Below are positions 34,871-42,887 of a stretch of DNA of 64,000 nt, piece after piece (position 1 is the stretch's first letter; every line of letters begins with the position of its first letter). The translations under genes were made by a program, and so were the position numbers. The notes beneath the pieces are model-generated. The model had not been told where the DNA came from, made no database searches, and was given only the letters and a program-made list of their open reading frames with translations. The DNA is from an uncultured Bacilli bacterium (GTDB lineage: Bacteria > Bacillota_I > Bacilli_A > RF39 > UBA660). The stretch lies in assembly GCA_947630055.1 (NCBI GenBank), contig CANRGA010000002.1, positions 1-64,000 of the forward strand. Reading direction: 5' to 3'.

Positions 34871-35797
34871 TTAATAATAAATAGTTATCGTATGATGAGC
34901 ATTAGATTTTTTAGTTTGCTTTTTACCCATCCGCCAAATTAAATTATCAAGTTCAACTGAATTAATTAAAATACCTTTTTCATGTAATTTTTCTTTAATT
35001 AATTCAATTACATATAACATATTAGCTCTAATTTCAATTTCCATATTACTATCATGTAGTATCTCTTCTTCATTATCAACTTTTTCTGATAAAATATTAT
35101 TATATTCTAAAATATCATGATCTCTAAATGTTCTTGGAATACCATAATCAGCACATCCACTTAAATTATTTACATTTTTAATATTTTTTCTAATAGTATC
35201 AGATAAATAATATAAGTCATTAACAAGTAAAGTTGCTCTTTTATTAAAATAAATTATTTCTCCTTTATATAATGATTTATCATCAAAACTAATAAATTTA
35301 CTAGTAATAAATTTTAATAATTCTTGATCACTATTTATCTTAAATAATTCAGTAAAAAAGTTAGAATCATTATGTATTACATTTACTACTTCTTTAAAAT
35401 TATTGAATCTATTTTCAATTAAAGGTATTTCTCCTTCTACTGGGATAAATATTTTCTTAAAGTCTTCATATTTTAAATTATATAAATAATTAATATCTAA
35501 AAAGTCTTTATTATTTTCTACTTCTTTAATTACACTATAAAATAAAGCATTAGAGCCGCTTAATATATCATTATGATATTCTATTTTCCATTTAGGTTTT
35601 GCCCAAAAACAAAAATTCATTGATTCAATTAAAAATGCTAATATAATCCATTCTCTTTCAGTTAAATCTAAATTAACTTCTTTACTCCAATGTTTGTAAT
35701 TTAACGCACCTAAATTATTAATAAACTCATCTAACTTAGTATAATTAATTTTAACATATGTACTATTATCCACCACAAATTTAAATTTTTCTTTCAT
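34871..35797 (-). CDS. Queuosine salvage protein Qng1 (DUF2419)
   Basis: Several blocks fit the DUF2419/Qng1 family: FCFWAKPKW, YFNKRATLLVNDLYY, CADYGIPRTFRDHDIL, IEIRANMLYVIELI and the C-terminal LDNLIWRMGKK. The last block precedes AHHTITIYY. Qng1 hydrolyses queuosine 5'-monophosphate to release queuine for tRNA modification. At 308 aa it is near the usual length. Its promoter is in repeat R2. No queuosine transporter or tRNA-guanine transglycosylase is seen nearby. Confidence 0.85.
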   Translation of the reverse strand: MKEKFKFVVDNSTYVKINYTKLDEFINNLGALNYKHWSKEVNLDLTEREWIILAFLIESMNFCFWAKPKWKIEYHNDILSGSNALFYSVIKEVENNKDFLDINYLYNLKYEDFKKIFIPVEGEIPLIENRFNNFKEVVNVIHNDSNFFTELFKINSDQELLKFITSKFISFDDKSLYKGEIIYFNKRATLLVNDLYYLSDTIRKNIKNVNNLSGCADYGIPRTFRDHDILEYNNILSEKVDNEEEILHDSNMEIEIRANMLYVIELIKEKLHEKGILINSVELDNLIWRMGKKQTKKSNAHHTITIYY

Positions 35798-35827
35798 TTT
35801 TCGCCCCTACAACTCATAATTCAATTT

Positions 35828-35921
35828 TAATTTAACGCATAAATAAAAATGTGTCAATAAAAAAGAAGATTTTTAACTTTCTTCTTTCTTAACATTGTAT
35901 TCATTCAATATATTACGAGTT
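35828..35921 (-). repeat. Repeat R2: terminator plus promoter module
   Basis: Nearly identical to 32194-32287. It covers the 3' end of the gene at 35873-36133, a GAAGA/TCTTC hairpin with a T run, and a promoter (TTGACA at 35857-35852, 17 nt, TAAATT at 35834-35829) that drives the Qng1 gene. Confidence 0.85.
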
Positions 35922-36133
35922 TCTTTATAAAATAATGGTAATAATTTAGTAATTAACTCATTATTATCTAACTCGACTAATTCACTATTATCTTCATAAC
36001 AAAATAAAATATCTTTCAAATTATTTACATTTATTAAATAATAATAATTTATTTCTTCATATAATACTTTACTTGCTACTACATATTTATTAGTACCATC
36101 TAGTGTAATTATATCTCTTATATTTATATTCAT
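35873..36133 (-). CDS. Small hypothetical protein, 86 aa
   Basis: No recognised family. It is an acidic alpha/beta protein with an N-terminal strand-rich half (NKYVVASKVLYEEINYYYLI) and a helical C-terminus. The gene is intact here, while only its 3' end survives at 32234-32287. Confidence 0.55.
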   Translation of the reverse strand: MNINIRDIITLDGTNKYVVASKVLYEEINYYYLINVNNLKDILFCYEDNSELVELDNNELITKLLPLFYKETRNILNEYNVKKEES

Positions 36134-36156
36134 ATAAGTTTCCCCTTTATACTATA

Positions 36157-36450
36157 TTATCTACTTCTAGATTGATTTTCTTCTGGATATTTAAATTCAT
36201 CAATTTTTTGTTGCCATTTATTTTTATCAACTATTAATTCCATTAAATTAGTTAAATTTAATGAAGCCCCTAAAGAATTTAAAATAATAAACATAATTTC
36301 CATAACATTTTTATTTGGCACACTTGACAATAATGAAATAATTGTTATTTCAATAGAAAGTGCTGCAACATCTAAATATTTCATAACATTACAACGCTTT
36401 TTTTCTTTCACATATACATCTATCATTGTTACCTTATGTCTTTTTTCCAT
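36157..36450 (-). CDS. Small membrane protein, unknown
   Basis: A 97-residue protein with two predicted hydrophobic helices (about 25-42 and 50-68), a basic N-terminus and a charged C-terminus. ATG at 36450 has an AAGGGGG site. It lies downstream of the sufS terminator and 23 bases before the 86-aa gene. The function is unknown. Confidence 0.5.
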   Translation of the reverse strand: MEKRHKVTMIDVYVKEKKRCNVMKYLDVAALSIEITIISLLSSVPNKNVMEIMFIILNSLGASLNLTNLMELIVDKNKWQQKIDEFKYPEENQSRSR

Positions 36451-36529
36451 CACAATTCCCCCTTACGAGTTGTTATCATAGCATACTTTACACTTTTTGT
36501 CAATCTATTCATCAAAAAAGAATTCATCA

Positions 36530-36660
36530 AAAAAGAAGTATCGCTACTTCTTATATCATTTCTTTCATTATTTTATCTTTATCTTTTAAAAGTTCAACTA
36601 AATTATCAATTTCTGATTCCGTATTATAAAAATATAAACTAACGCGAATTGAATTAGCAA
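36530..36660 (-). repeat. Repeat B2 (source of the sufS tail copy)
   Basis: The native 3' end of sufS and its terminator, repeated at 33042-33172 with few mismatches. Confidence 0.9.
36533..36552 (-). terminator. sufS terminator
   Basis: The stem AAGAAGTA/TACTTCTT with a four-base loop is followed by TTTTTT on the minus strand. A copy lies at 33045-33064. Confidence 0.75.
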
Positions 36661-37765
36661 CTCCTACGACATCTTTAGTAAGTTTAGCACAGTGATTACC
36701 TGCTCTTACACAAATACCATATTTATTTAAATAATAAGCAACATCTTCCGCAAATAAACCTTCAACATTAAAGGCTACTATTCCGGAATCGGCTTCTAAA
36801 TTTAAAATATCAATATGTGGAATAGTTACTAATTTTTCAATTAAATATTTTCTTAAATTGTGTTCATATTCGGCTATTTTATCCATTCCAATTTTTTCTA
36901 AATATTTAATGGCTTCCCCAAAACCAATAACGCCAGCAATGTTTGGTGTCCCTGCTTCAAGTCTTGTGGGAATTTCTTTTAAAACCATTTCAGCTGGAGT
37001 ATCAAATGATTCATTCATCCCACCACCTAAATTTACTGGTTCAATATTTTCCATTAATTCATATTTAGCATATAAAACACCAACGCCAGTAGGTCCTAAC
37101 ATTTTATGGGCAGAAAATGCTAGAAAATCGATATCCAGATCACTAACATCAGTTTTTAAATGTGGAACACTTTGCGCCCCATCAACTACGACAAAAATAT
37201 CTCTTTCATGAGCAAATTTCGTAATTTCTTTAATTGGTCTAATATCCCCAATTACATTAGTTATATATGCTAAACTTATTACTTTAGTTTTAGGTGTTAC
37301 TACTTTTTTTAAATTATCTAAAGTAACAAAATAATTATCATCTAAAGGTAAATATTTAATAAATGATCCAGTTTCACCAGCAAGTCTAAACCAAGGCATT
37401 ACATTAGAGGCATGTTCTGTTTTCGTAATAATTATTTCATCCCCTGCTTCAAGTAATCCGGCAAAAAAACCATTAACAATTAAATTTAAACTATCAGTTG
37501 TACCACTGGTAAAAACTATTTCTTCTTTTCTTTTGGCCCCAATAAAATCACGAACTAAATCTCTCGTATTTTCATATTCTAAATCGACTTTAAAAGAAAT
37601 ATCATAATCTCCCCTATGAGCATTAGCACTATAATTTTCATAATAATCAACTTGTTTATCGATAACACTTTTAGGTTTTAAACTAGTTGCCCCATTATCT
37701 AAATAAATTATGTCTTGATTTAGCATGGGAAAATCTTCTCTATGCACCCTTTTCACCTCTTTCAT
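36551..37765 (-). CDS. sufS: Cysteine desulfurase SufS
   Basis: A SufS-type PLP enzyme of about 404 aa. It has YLDNGATSLKPKSV at the N-terminus, the PLP lysine in FSAHKMLGPTGVG near residue 225, and the catalytic cysteine in the loop RAGNHCAKL near 365. It hands persulfide sulfur to SufU. ATG at 37765 overlaps the SufB/D-like gene; a GTG at 37747 behind AGAGGTG is an alternative start. It follows sufC and the SufB/D-like gene in one operon. Confidence 0.94.
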   Translation of the reverse strand: MKEVKRVHREDFPMLNQDIIYLDNGATSLKPKSVIDKQVDYYENYSANAHRGDYDISFKVDLEYENTRDLVRDFIGAKRKEEIVFTSGTTDSLNLIVNGFFAGLLEAGDEIIITKTEHASNVMPWFRLAGETGSFIKYLPLDDNYFVTLDNLKKVVTPKTKVISLAYITNVIGDIRPIKEITKFAHERDIFVVVDGAQSVPHLKTDVSDLDIDFLAFSAHKMLGPTGVGVLYAKYELMENIEPVNLGGGMNESFDTPAEMVLKEIPTRLEAGTPNIAGVIGFGEAIKYLEKIGMDKIAEYEHNLRKYLIEKLVTIPHIDILNLEADSGIVAFNVEGLFAEDVAYYLNKYGICVRAGNHCAKLTKDVVGVANSIRVSLYFYNTESEIDNLVELLKDKDKIMKEMI

Positions 37766-38405
37766 CTAAACTCTTTATATAATTGTCCATATTACTATAA
37801 ATAAAACCATTAAGTAATAAATCTTTCGCATCTTTATTACTTATTCCTTTACTAAGTAGATAGTTAATTGCATCTTTATCTAAACTACCAATAGTAGTTA
37901 AATGATTAGCTTCTACTTCATTACTTAAAACAATAATATTTGGTTCAATATGGACAAATCCCCCATTATTTATTCCTTTTATATCTTCTACCGCGATATT
38001 ATTAATTGTATCTTTGGCAACATTAACATTAATAATAATTTTACTATTTCCAATATTGCTTACACATCTAGTATTTATAATAGATTCATTATTATTACCA
38101 TCTAAATAATTATTAATAACTATATTACTATCGCTATCATTAGTATAAGACATATTAAAATTAATTTTAGAATTGTTAACTTGATTAATATTAACATCTA
38201 AATTATTATGCCATATTTTATTAAAAATATAAATTTTTAAATTACTATTATCTTGCATTATAATATCTAATTTATTTAAATTTTCATTTATTAAATAAAT
38301 AGTTACATTACTTTTTATATTAACAACTAAATCTTTCGAATTTACTTTTAATGTATATTCGCCATTTTTTAAATCTATAATATCACTCACTAATAATTTA
38401 TTCAT
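37740..38405 (-). CDS. Short SufB/SufD-like scaffold protein
   Basis: The C-terminal part has the SufB/D signature (EANHLTTIGSLDKDAINYLL, then SKGISNKDAKDLLLNGF), and the middle is a beta-helix rich in Asn and Ile. At about 221 aa it is half the length of SufB or SufD (about 430-470) and lacks the N-terminal helical domain. It lies between sufC and sufS. No second SufB/D protein is in the window. ATG at 38405 is favoured over a GTG at 38420. Confidence 0.82.
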   Translation of the reverse strand: MNKLLVSDIIDLKNGEYTLKVNSKDLVVNIKSNVTIYLINENLNKLDIIMQDNSNLKIYIFNKIWHNNLDVNINQVNNSKINFNMSYTNDSDSNIVINNYLDGNNNESIINTRCVSNIGNSKIIINVNVAKDTINNIAVEDIKGINNGGFVHIEPNIIVLSNEVEANHLTTIGSLDKDAINYLLSKGISNKDAKDLLLNGFIYSNMDNYIKSLDERGEKGA

Positions 38406-38420
38406 TTTTCTAATTCCCAC

Positions 38421-39170
38421 TTATAACAAATGCTCATTATTAATAGCATTTATATTTTTAAAGCCCGTTTCTAAAACAGTATTAGCAAGACTTTTATCTC
38501 CTTCTTTAACTATTTTACCATTATCTAAAACGTGAACAATAAAATTATCAAAGGTATTAATTAAAGTACTAGAGTGCGTAATAATTAAAATAGCTGGATT
38601 ATACTCTTCATAATATTTTTTTATGCGACTTGCTACTAATTTAATAGCATCAACATCTAATCCTGAATCTATTTCATCTAAAATGATAAATGATGGTTTT
38701 AAAATCCACATATGTAAAAGTTCTATTTTTTTCCTTTCACCACCAGAACAGCCAACATTTATTTCGCGGTGAATAAAACTTTTATCAAGTTCAAGTAATT
38801 CACAAGCACTCTCTAATTCTTTATTAAAAGCAAAAATATCTACTGGTTTACCAGTTTTTTCACTTAAAGCAATGCGAAGCATCTCGGCATTAGTAACGCC
38901 TTCAATTTGGGTTGGTGTTTGATTAAGTAAATAAATGCCTAACTTGGCTCTTTCATATATACTTAAATTTGTAATATCTTTACCATTATATTTGATAGAT
39001 CCTTTTATTTTATAAGTATCATCACCCATAATAGTTTTAGCAATACTACTTTTACCTACACCATTTTTACCCATTAAAACGTGGATTTCACCGGCATTAA
39101 TTTTAAGGTTTAAATTATTAAATAAAACTTTATCATTTATATATAAATTTACGTCAGTTAATTCTAACAT
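38421..39170 (-). CDS. sufC: Fe-S cluster assembly ATPase SufC
   Basis: An ABC-type ATPase with GKNGVGKSS, the signature SGGERKKIELL and ILDEIDSGLD. Its 249 residues fit SufC, which forms the scaffold complex with SufB/D. ATG at 39170 is chosen because of its AGGTGG site. First gene of the suf operon. Confidence 0.96.
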   Translation of the reverse strand: MLELTDVNLYINDKVLFNNLNLKINAGEIHVLMGKNGVGKSSIAKTIMGDDTYKIKGSIKYNGKDITNLSIYERAKLGIYLLNQTPTQIEGVTNAEMLRIALSEKTGKPVDIFAFNKELESACELLELDKSFIHREINVGCSGGERKKIELLHMWILKPSFIILDEIDSGLDVDAIKLVASRIKKYYEEYNPAILIITHSSTLINTFDNFIVHVLDNGKIVKEGDKSLANTVLETGFKNINAINNEHLL

Positions 39171-39262
39171 GAAAACCACCTACGAGATAGATTATACCAC
39201 ATTTTCTTAAATATATAAAATATGGAAAAATTTTTAATTATATGTCTTGTTTTGACTTGTTT

Positions 39263-39301
39263 TGTCGAATGTGTAGACAAATAAAAAAATCTATTTATAA
39301 T
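39263..39301 (+). promoter_or_regulatory. Promoter with operator-like inverted repeat
   Basis: TAGACA (39274-39279), a 16-nt spacer and TATAAT (39296-39301). The inverted repeat TTTGTC-9 nt-GACAAA overlaps the -35 box and could be a repressor site for the accessory pair downstream. Confidence 0.55.
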
Positions 39302-39317
39302 AGATGCTCGTAGAAGT

Positions 39318-39422
39318 ATGAATGGAAATGTCATAAATTTGCTGGAGGTTTCCAAAGAGTTAATGAACGAAAAAACTTTTGAACAAAGCCTTATTATTAA
39401 TTATTTAACTGTTGGCATGTAA
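39318..39422 (+). CDS. Possible 34-residue ORF
   Basis: The ORF begins MNGNVINLLEVSKELMNE shortly after the promoter. It has no clear ribosome binding site of its own and no known family. It may be a leader peptide or the truncated start of a lost gene. Confidence 0.25.
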   Translation: MNGNVINLLEVSKELMNEKTFEQSLIINYLTVGM

Positions 39423-39486
39423 GTATCAAAGATAATGAATAACAATTCGGCAGACACATCTGCAAAATTAAAAAGGAGGAATTAAA

Positions 39487-40509
39487 ATGTTAGTAACTGA
39501 AGTGAAAAATTTTAAAAATATCGTAGAACAGATAAAGCAAGAGATAAATAAAACAAAGTATGAAATTTTTAAAAATGCTAATATGAATTTATTAAAATTA
39601 TATTATAATATTGGAAAAACAATTAATGAAAATTCTAGTTGGGGTAATAAATTTATTGATGAATTAGCAATAGAACTTAAATTGACATTTCCAAATATTA
39701 AAGGTTTCTCTGTACGAAATTTAAAAAATATGAAAAAATATTATATTGAATGTTCTAAAAGTGAAAAAGTGCAGACATCGTCTGCACAAATTCCTTGGTC
39801 ACATAATATGCTTATTTTAGACAAAATTGAAGATAATATTCAAAGAGTTTGGTATATGGAACAAACATTAATTAATGGTTGGAGTTATGATGTATTAGCA
39901 TTTCAAATAAAAAGCAAATTGTATGAAAGGCAAGTTCTTGGAGACAAGCCAAATAATTTTTATGAAACTCTACCTAAACCTCAAAGTGAATTAGCAAGAG
40001 ATATGATGAAAGATCCTTTTATTCTCAATTTAACTGGATTAAAACAAAACTACATTGAAACTGAATTGGAACAAGCTATGGTTGAAAAAATAAAAACTGT
40101 ATTATTAGAATTAGGAAATGGATTTAGTTTTGTTGGAAATCAATATAAATTAGAAGTTGGAAACAAAGAATATTTTATCGATTTATTATTTTATCATACT
40201 AAACTTCATTGTTATGTTGTAGTTGAACTAAAAAACACTGAATTTAAACCCGAATATATAGGAAAAGTTAATTTTTACTTATCGGCAATAGATGATTTAG
40301 CCAAAGATAAACAAGATAATCCAAGTATAAAATTAATACTTTGTCGAGATAAAGATAAAATTTCGGTTGAATATGCTTTAAAAAATATAAATAAGCCAAT
40401 TGGAGTTAGTTCATATGAATTATCTGAATATCTACCACCTGAAATCTTAAAAGAATTACCAACTGAAGAAGAATTAAATTTACATATTGATTTAGAAAAT
40501 AATAGATAG
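39487..40509 (+). CDS. DUF1016/YhcG-family PD-(D/E)XK nuclease-like protein
   Basis: The N-terminal helical DUF1016 half (SVRNLKNMKKYY and PWSHNMLILDK) is followed by a nuclease-like fold with FIDLLFYH and VVVELKN, the latter fitting the D...ExK core. The 340-residue length matches YhcG proteins, which often accompany restriction or defence loci. A perfect 8-bp palindrome lies inside the gene at 39769-39787, between the two halves. It probably forms one transcript with the BRO gene 18 bases downstream. Confidence 0.85.
   Translation: MLVTEVKNFKNIVEQIKQEINKTKYEIFKNANMNLLKLYYNIGKTINENSSWGNKFIDELAIELKLTFPNIKGFSVRNLKNMKKYYIECSKSEKVQTSSAQIPWSHNMLILDKIEDNIQRVWYMEQTLINGWSYDVLAFQIKSKLYERQVLGDKPNNFYETLPKPQSELARDMMKDPFILNLTGLKQNYIETELEQAMVEKIKTVLLELGNGFSFVGNQYKLEVGNKEYFIDLLFYHTKLHCYVVVELKNTEFKPEYIGKVNFYLSAIDDLAKDKQDNPSIKLILCRDKDKISVEYALKNINKPIGVSSYELSEYLPPEILKELPTEEELNLHIDLENNR
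39769..39787 (+). repeat. Palindrome inside the DUF1016 gene
   Basis: GTGCAGAC-ATC-GTCTGCAC is a perfect 8-bp inverted repeat with a 3-nt loop. It encodes a short Ser/Thr/Gln linker in frame. Confidence 0.8.
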
Positions 40510-40527
40510 AAATGGAGATTAGAAATT

Positions 40528-41385
40528 ATGGAAGAAAAATTAGAAACAGTATCAAATTTATTTGAAGGAAAAGAAATTAGAAGCATTTGGGATAGTCAAA
40601 GTGAGGAATACTATTTTAGTGTTGTTGATGTTATAAGTGCTTTAACTGGTAGTGAAAGGCCAAGAAAATATTGGAATGACTTAAAGATGAAATTAACCCA
40701 AGAAGGAAGTCAGTTGTCCGAAAAAATCGGACAACTCAAAATGAAATCTAAAAAAGATGGAAAGAGTTATTTAACAGATGTTTTAGATACTAAAGGAATA
40801 CTAAGACTAATCGAATCAGTTTCAAGCCCTAAAGCGGAACCATTTAAAATTTGGCTTGCTAAAGTTGGAAGTGAAAGAATAGATGAAGTATTTGACCCAG
40901 AAGTTGCTATTAATAGGGCTATAAATCTTTATAGAAAAAAGGGATTCGATGATGTCTGGATAGAAAAAAGATTAAAAAGTATTTTAGATCGTAATAAACT
41001 AACTGATGTTTGGAAAGAGAATGGTATTAAAAAACCTCTTGAATATGCAATTCTTACTAATGAAATATATAAAACTTGGTCAGGTATGAAATCTCAAGAA
41101 TATAAAAGTTTTAAAGGAATTAGAAAAGAAAGTTTAAGAGATAATATGAATGATTTAGAAGTTCTTTTAACTGATATAGGTGAAACTGCAACTAGAGAAC
41201 TTGCGAAAGAACACAAGCCTTATGGATTAAAGCAAAACAGAGAAATTGCTAAACGTGGCGGACAAATTGCTAAAAATACCCGTGATGATTTAGAAAAAGA
41301 ATTAGGAAAATCGATTGTTACACCTAATAACAATCTAAATATTAAATATCTTGATGAAAATAAAGAAATAGAAAATAAATGTTAA
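40528..41385 (+). CDS. BRO-N domain, phage antirepressor-like protein
   Basis: The N-terminal 110 residues match the BRO-N/antirepressor fold (IRSIWDSQSEEYYFSVVDVI, then RPRKYWNDLK and LRLIESVSSPKAEPFKIWLA). The C-terminal half is helical and basic, with KEHKPYGLKQNREIAKRGG. Such proteins come from phages and mobile elements and may bind DNA. The 10-bp perfect palindrome at 40712-40736 lies in a variable linker of the BRO domain. It pairs with the DUF1016 gene. Confidence 0.85.
   Translation: MEEKLETVSNLFEGKEIRSIWDSQSEEYYFSVVDVISALTGSERPRKYWNDLKMKLTQEGSQLSEKIGQLKMKSKKDGKSYLTDVLDTKGILRLIESVSSPKAEPFKIWLAKVGSERIDEVFDPEVAINRAINLYRKKGFDDVWIEKRLKSILDRNKLTDVWKENGIKKPLEYAILTNEIYKTWSGMKSQEYKSFKGIRKESLRDNMNDLEVLLTDIGETATRELAKEHKPYGLKQNREIAKRGGQIAKNTRDDLEKELGKSIVTPNNNLNIKYLDENKEIENKC
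40712..40736 (+). repeat. Palindrome inside the BRO gene
   Basis: AGTTGTCCGA and TCGGACAACT are perfect 10-bp arms around five A. The coding frame is kept. Confidence 0.85.
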
Positions 41386-41410
41386 AAAAAAGAACTAGCT
41401 TAACTAATTC

Positions 41411-41968
41411 TTATAGACCTTCTTCAAGATACATATCAAATAATTCTTTAAAACGATTATAATGAACAACTTCTCTTTGTCTTAACCATAAAAGTGGTCC
41501 TAAAACATCAGGGTCATCAGTTAAATCAATTAAATTTTCATAAACCGCCCTAGCCTTTTGTTCAGCTGCCATATCTTCCATTAAATCAGCTTTAGGGTCC
41601 CCGGTTGTTGAGAAGTAAGATACTGTAAATGGAACTCCATTAGCATCCGTTGGATATAAACCTTTCTTGTGTTCTGCATAATGACTATCAAGTCCCGCAG
41701 CTTTAATTTCTTCTGGAGTTGCATCTTTCATTAATTGATAAATCATGGTTGCAATCATTTCAAGATGAGCTAGTTCCTCTGTTCCAATATCGGTTAGTAA
41801 AGCTTTACCCCTATTATCTGGCATTGTATATCTTTGATTTAAATAACGAAGAGCAGCCGCAAGTTCACTTTGACTTCCTCCATATTGAGTTACTAAAAGT
41901 TTAGCCATCCTTAAATCTTTTTTCTTAATATTTATTGGATATTGTAATCTCTTTTCATAAGCCCACAT
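41411..41968 (-). CDS. cotJC: Spore coat protein CotJC (manganese-catalase-like)
   Basis: The 185-residue protein has the manganese catalase four-helix fold with metal-ligand patterns TEELAHLEMIA and AAEQKARAVYE and REVVHYNRF. CotJC is an inner spore coat component in Bacillus and clostridia. ATG at 41968 has a GGGAGA site. The stop of cotJB lies next to it, so the genes are coupled. Confidence 0.92.
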   Translation of the reverse strand: MWAYEKRLQYPINIKKKDLRMAKLLVTQYGGSQSELAAALRYLNQRYTMPDNRGKALLTDIGTEELAHLEMIATMIYQLMKDATPEEIKAAGLDSHYAEHKKGLYPTDANGVPFTVSYFSTTGDPKADLMEDMAAEQKARAVYENLIDLTDDPDVLGPLLWLRQREVVHYNRFKELFDMYLEEGL

Positions 41969-41969
41969 A

Positions 41970-42434
41970 CTACATCTCCCATGGCCATTTATCTTGTTCC
42001 CAAGCATATGGAGTTTTCATATTATCAGTGCTTGAAACATTAATAGGACCATATCTCCTTTCATAATTTTGAATTAACTCATTTGCCATCTTCCGATACT
42101 TACTAAATAATTCCAAGGCTTCTTTATCATTTGGAAAATTATCTAAATATAAACTTAAATCATGAGCTGCAAATGAAATTTGCCCAAGATTCAACATTAC
42201 TTCTTCTTGTTCACTATTAACCTTTATTTTATATGGAGTATAGTTCTTATACTGATTATACAAGTTTTTAAACATATTACCTCTTGTATATCCTTCATAA
42301 GGAGTATATAAAGATAACTTGTTACTTGTTTCTGATTCATTATAATTATCTAGGCTAAGTGGACCATTATTCATATTAGAATTGCCTTTAAAATTTGTAA
42401 AATAATCGATTTCATCAAACATATTATAATTCAT
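41970..42434 (-). CDS. cotJB: CotJB-domain protein with N-terminal extension
   Basis: The C-terminal 85 residues match CotJB: LNLGQISFAAHDLSLYLDNF, then a YERRYGPINV block and ending DKWPWEM. About 70 Asn-rich residues precede them and may replace the missing CotJA. ATG at 42434 lies behind GAGGGAGG. It forms an operon with cotJC. Confidence 0.85.
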   Translation of the reverse strand: MNYNMFDEIDYFTNFKGNSNMNNGPLSLDNYNESETSNKLSLYTPYEGYTRGNMFKNLYNQYKNYTPYKIKVNSEQEEVMLNLGQISFAAHDLSLYLDNFPNDKEALELFSKYRKMANELIQNYERRYGPINVSSTDNMKTPYAWEQDKWPWEM

Positions 42435-42495
42435 GTTTTCCTCCCTCAATATAATTTATTAATATAAAAAAAATAGTTATATGATAAATAACTAT

Positions 42496-42822
42496 TTAAC
42501 TTAATATTTTTATATCTTTTATATCATCAATTTTAATTATTTCATTATTCATTGTAATAATATGATTATTAACAACTCCGGCAATTTGACATTCGATTTC
42601 AGCATCATCCTTAATAAGTTTTACTTTCGTATTGAAAATATAACTATTTTGATTAATTAATTCTTTAATTTTTTCATGAACACTTAAATTATCATAATTT
42701 TTGTTTTTAATTTCTTTAGGAATTACTTTCTCATCCCTATCTTCTTTCAAACTATCAAATACCTCTTTATTATTATGAACTTTTTTTAACTCTGTTTGAT
42801 ATATTTTAGGTAATTTTTTCAA
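42496..42822 (-). CDS. Small basic protein of the cotJ operon, unknown
   Basis: The 108-residue protein has a charged, helical N-terminal half and a C-terminal beta-rich segment (FNTKVKLIKDDAEIECQIAG, then MNNEIIKIDDIKDIKI) that looks like a small SH3/Sm-like barrel. No family is recognised. It lies upstream of cotJB on the same strand; a coat role is inferred only from position. Confidence 0.5.
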   Translation of the reverse strand: MKKLPKIYQTELKKVHNNKEVFDSLKEDRDEKVIPKEIKNKNYDNLSVHEKIKELINQNSYIFNTKVKLIKDDAEIECQIAGVVNNHIITMNNEIIKIDDIKDIKILS

Positions 42823-42887
42823 TTTATCACTCCCATTTAATTCTATGTTATTTGTATATATTTATTAATTTTTTTCATAATAATAAT

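Larger units (their letters stand above)
39171..39486. other. Intergenic region between sufC and the DUF1016 gene
   Basis: It holds a plus-strand promoter with an inverted repeat, a possible 34-residue ORF (39318-39422), a small hairpin (GCAGA/TCTGC near 39455) and the AAGGAGG site of the nuclease gene. Confidence 0.6.

Noticed and set aside
35798-35872. PreQ1 riboswitch ahead of the queuosine-salvage gene
   Set aside because: The short leader is mostly promoter and repeat R2; no preQ1 aptamer-like stem with an A-rich tail was recognised.
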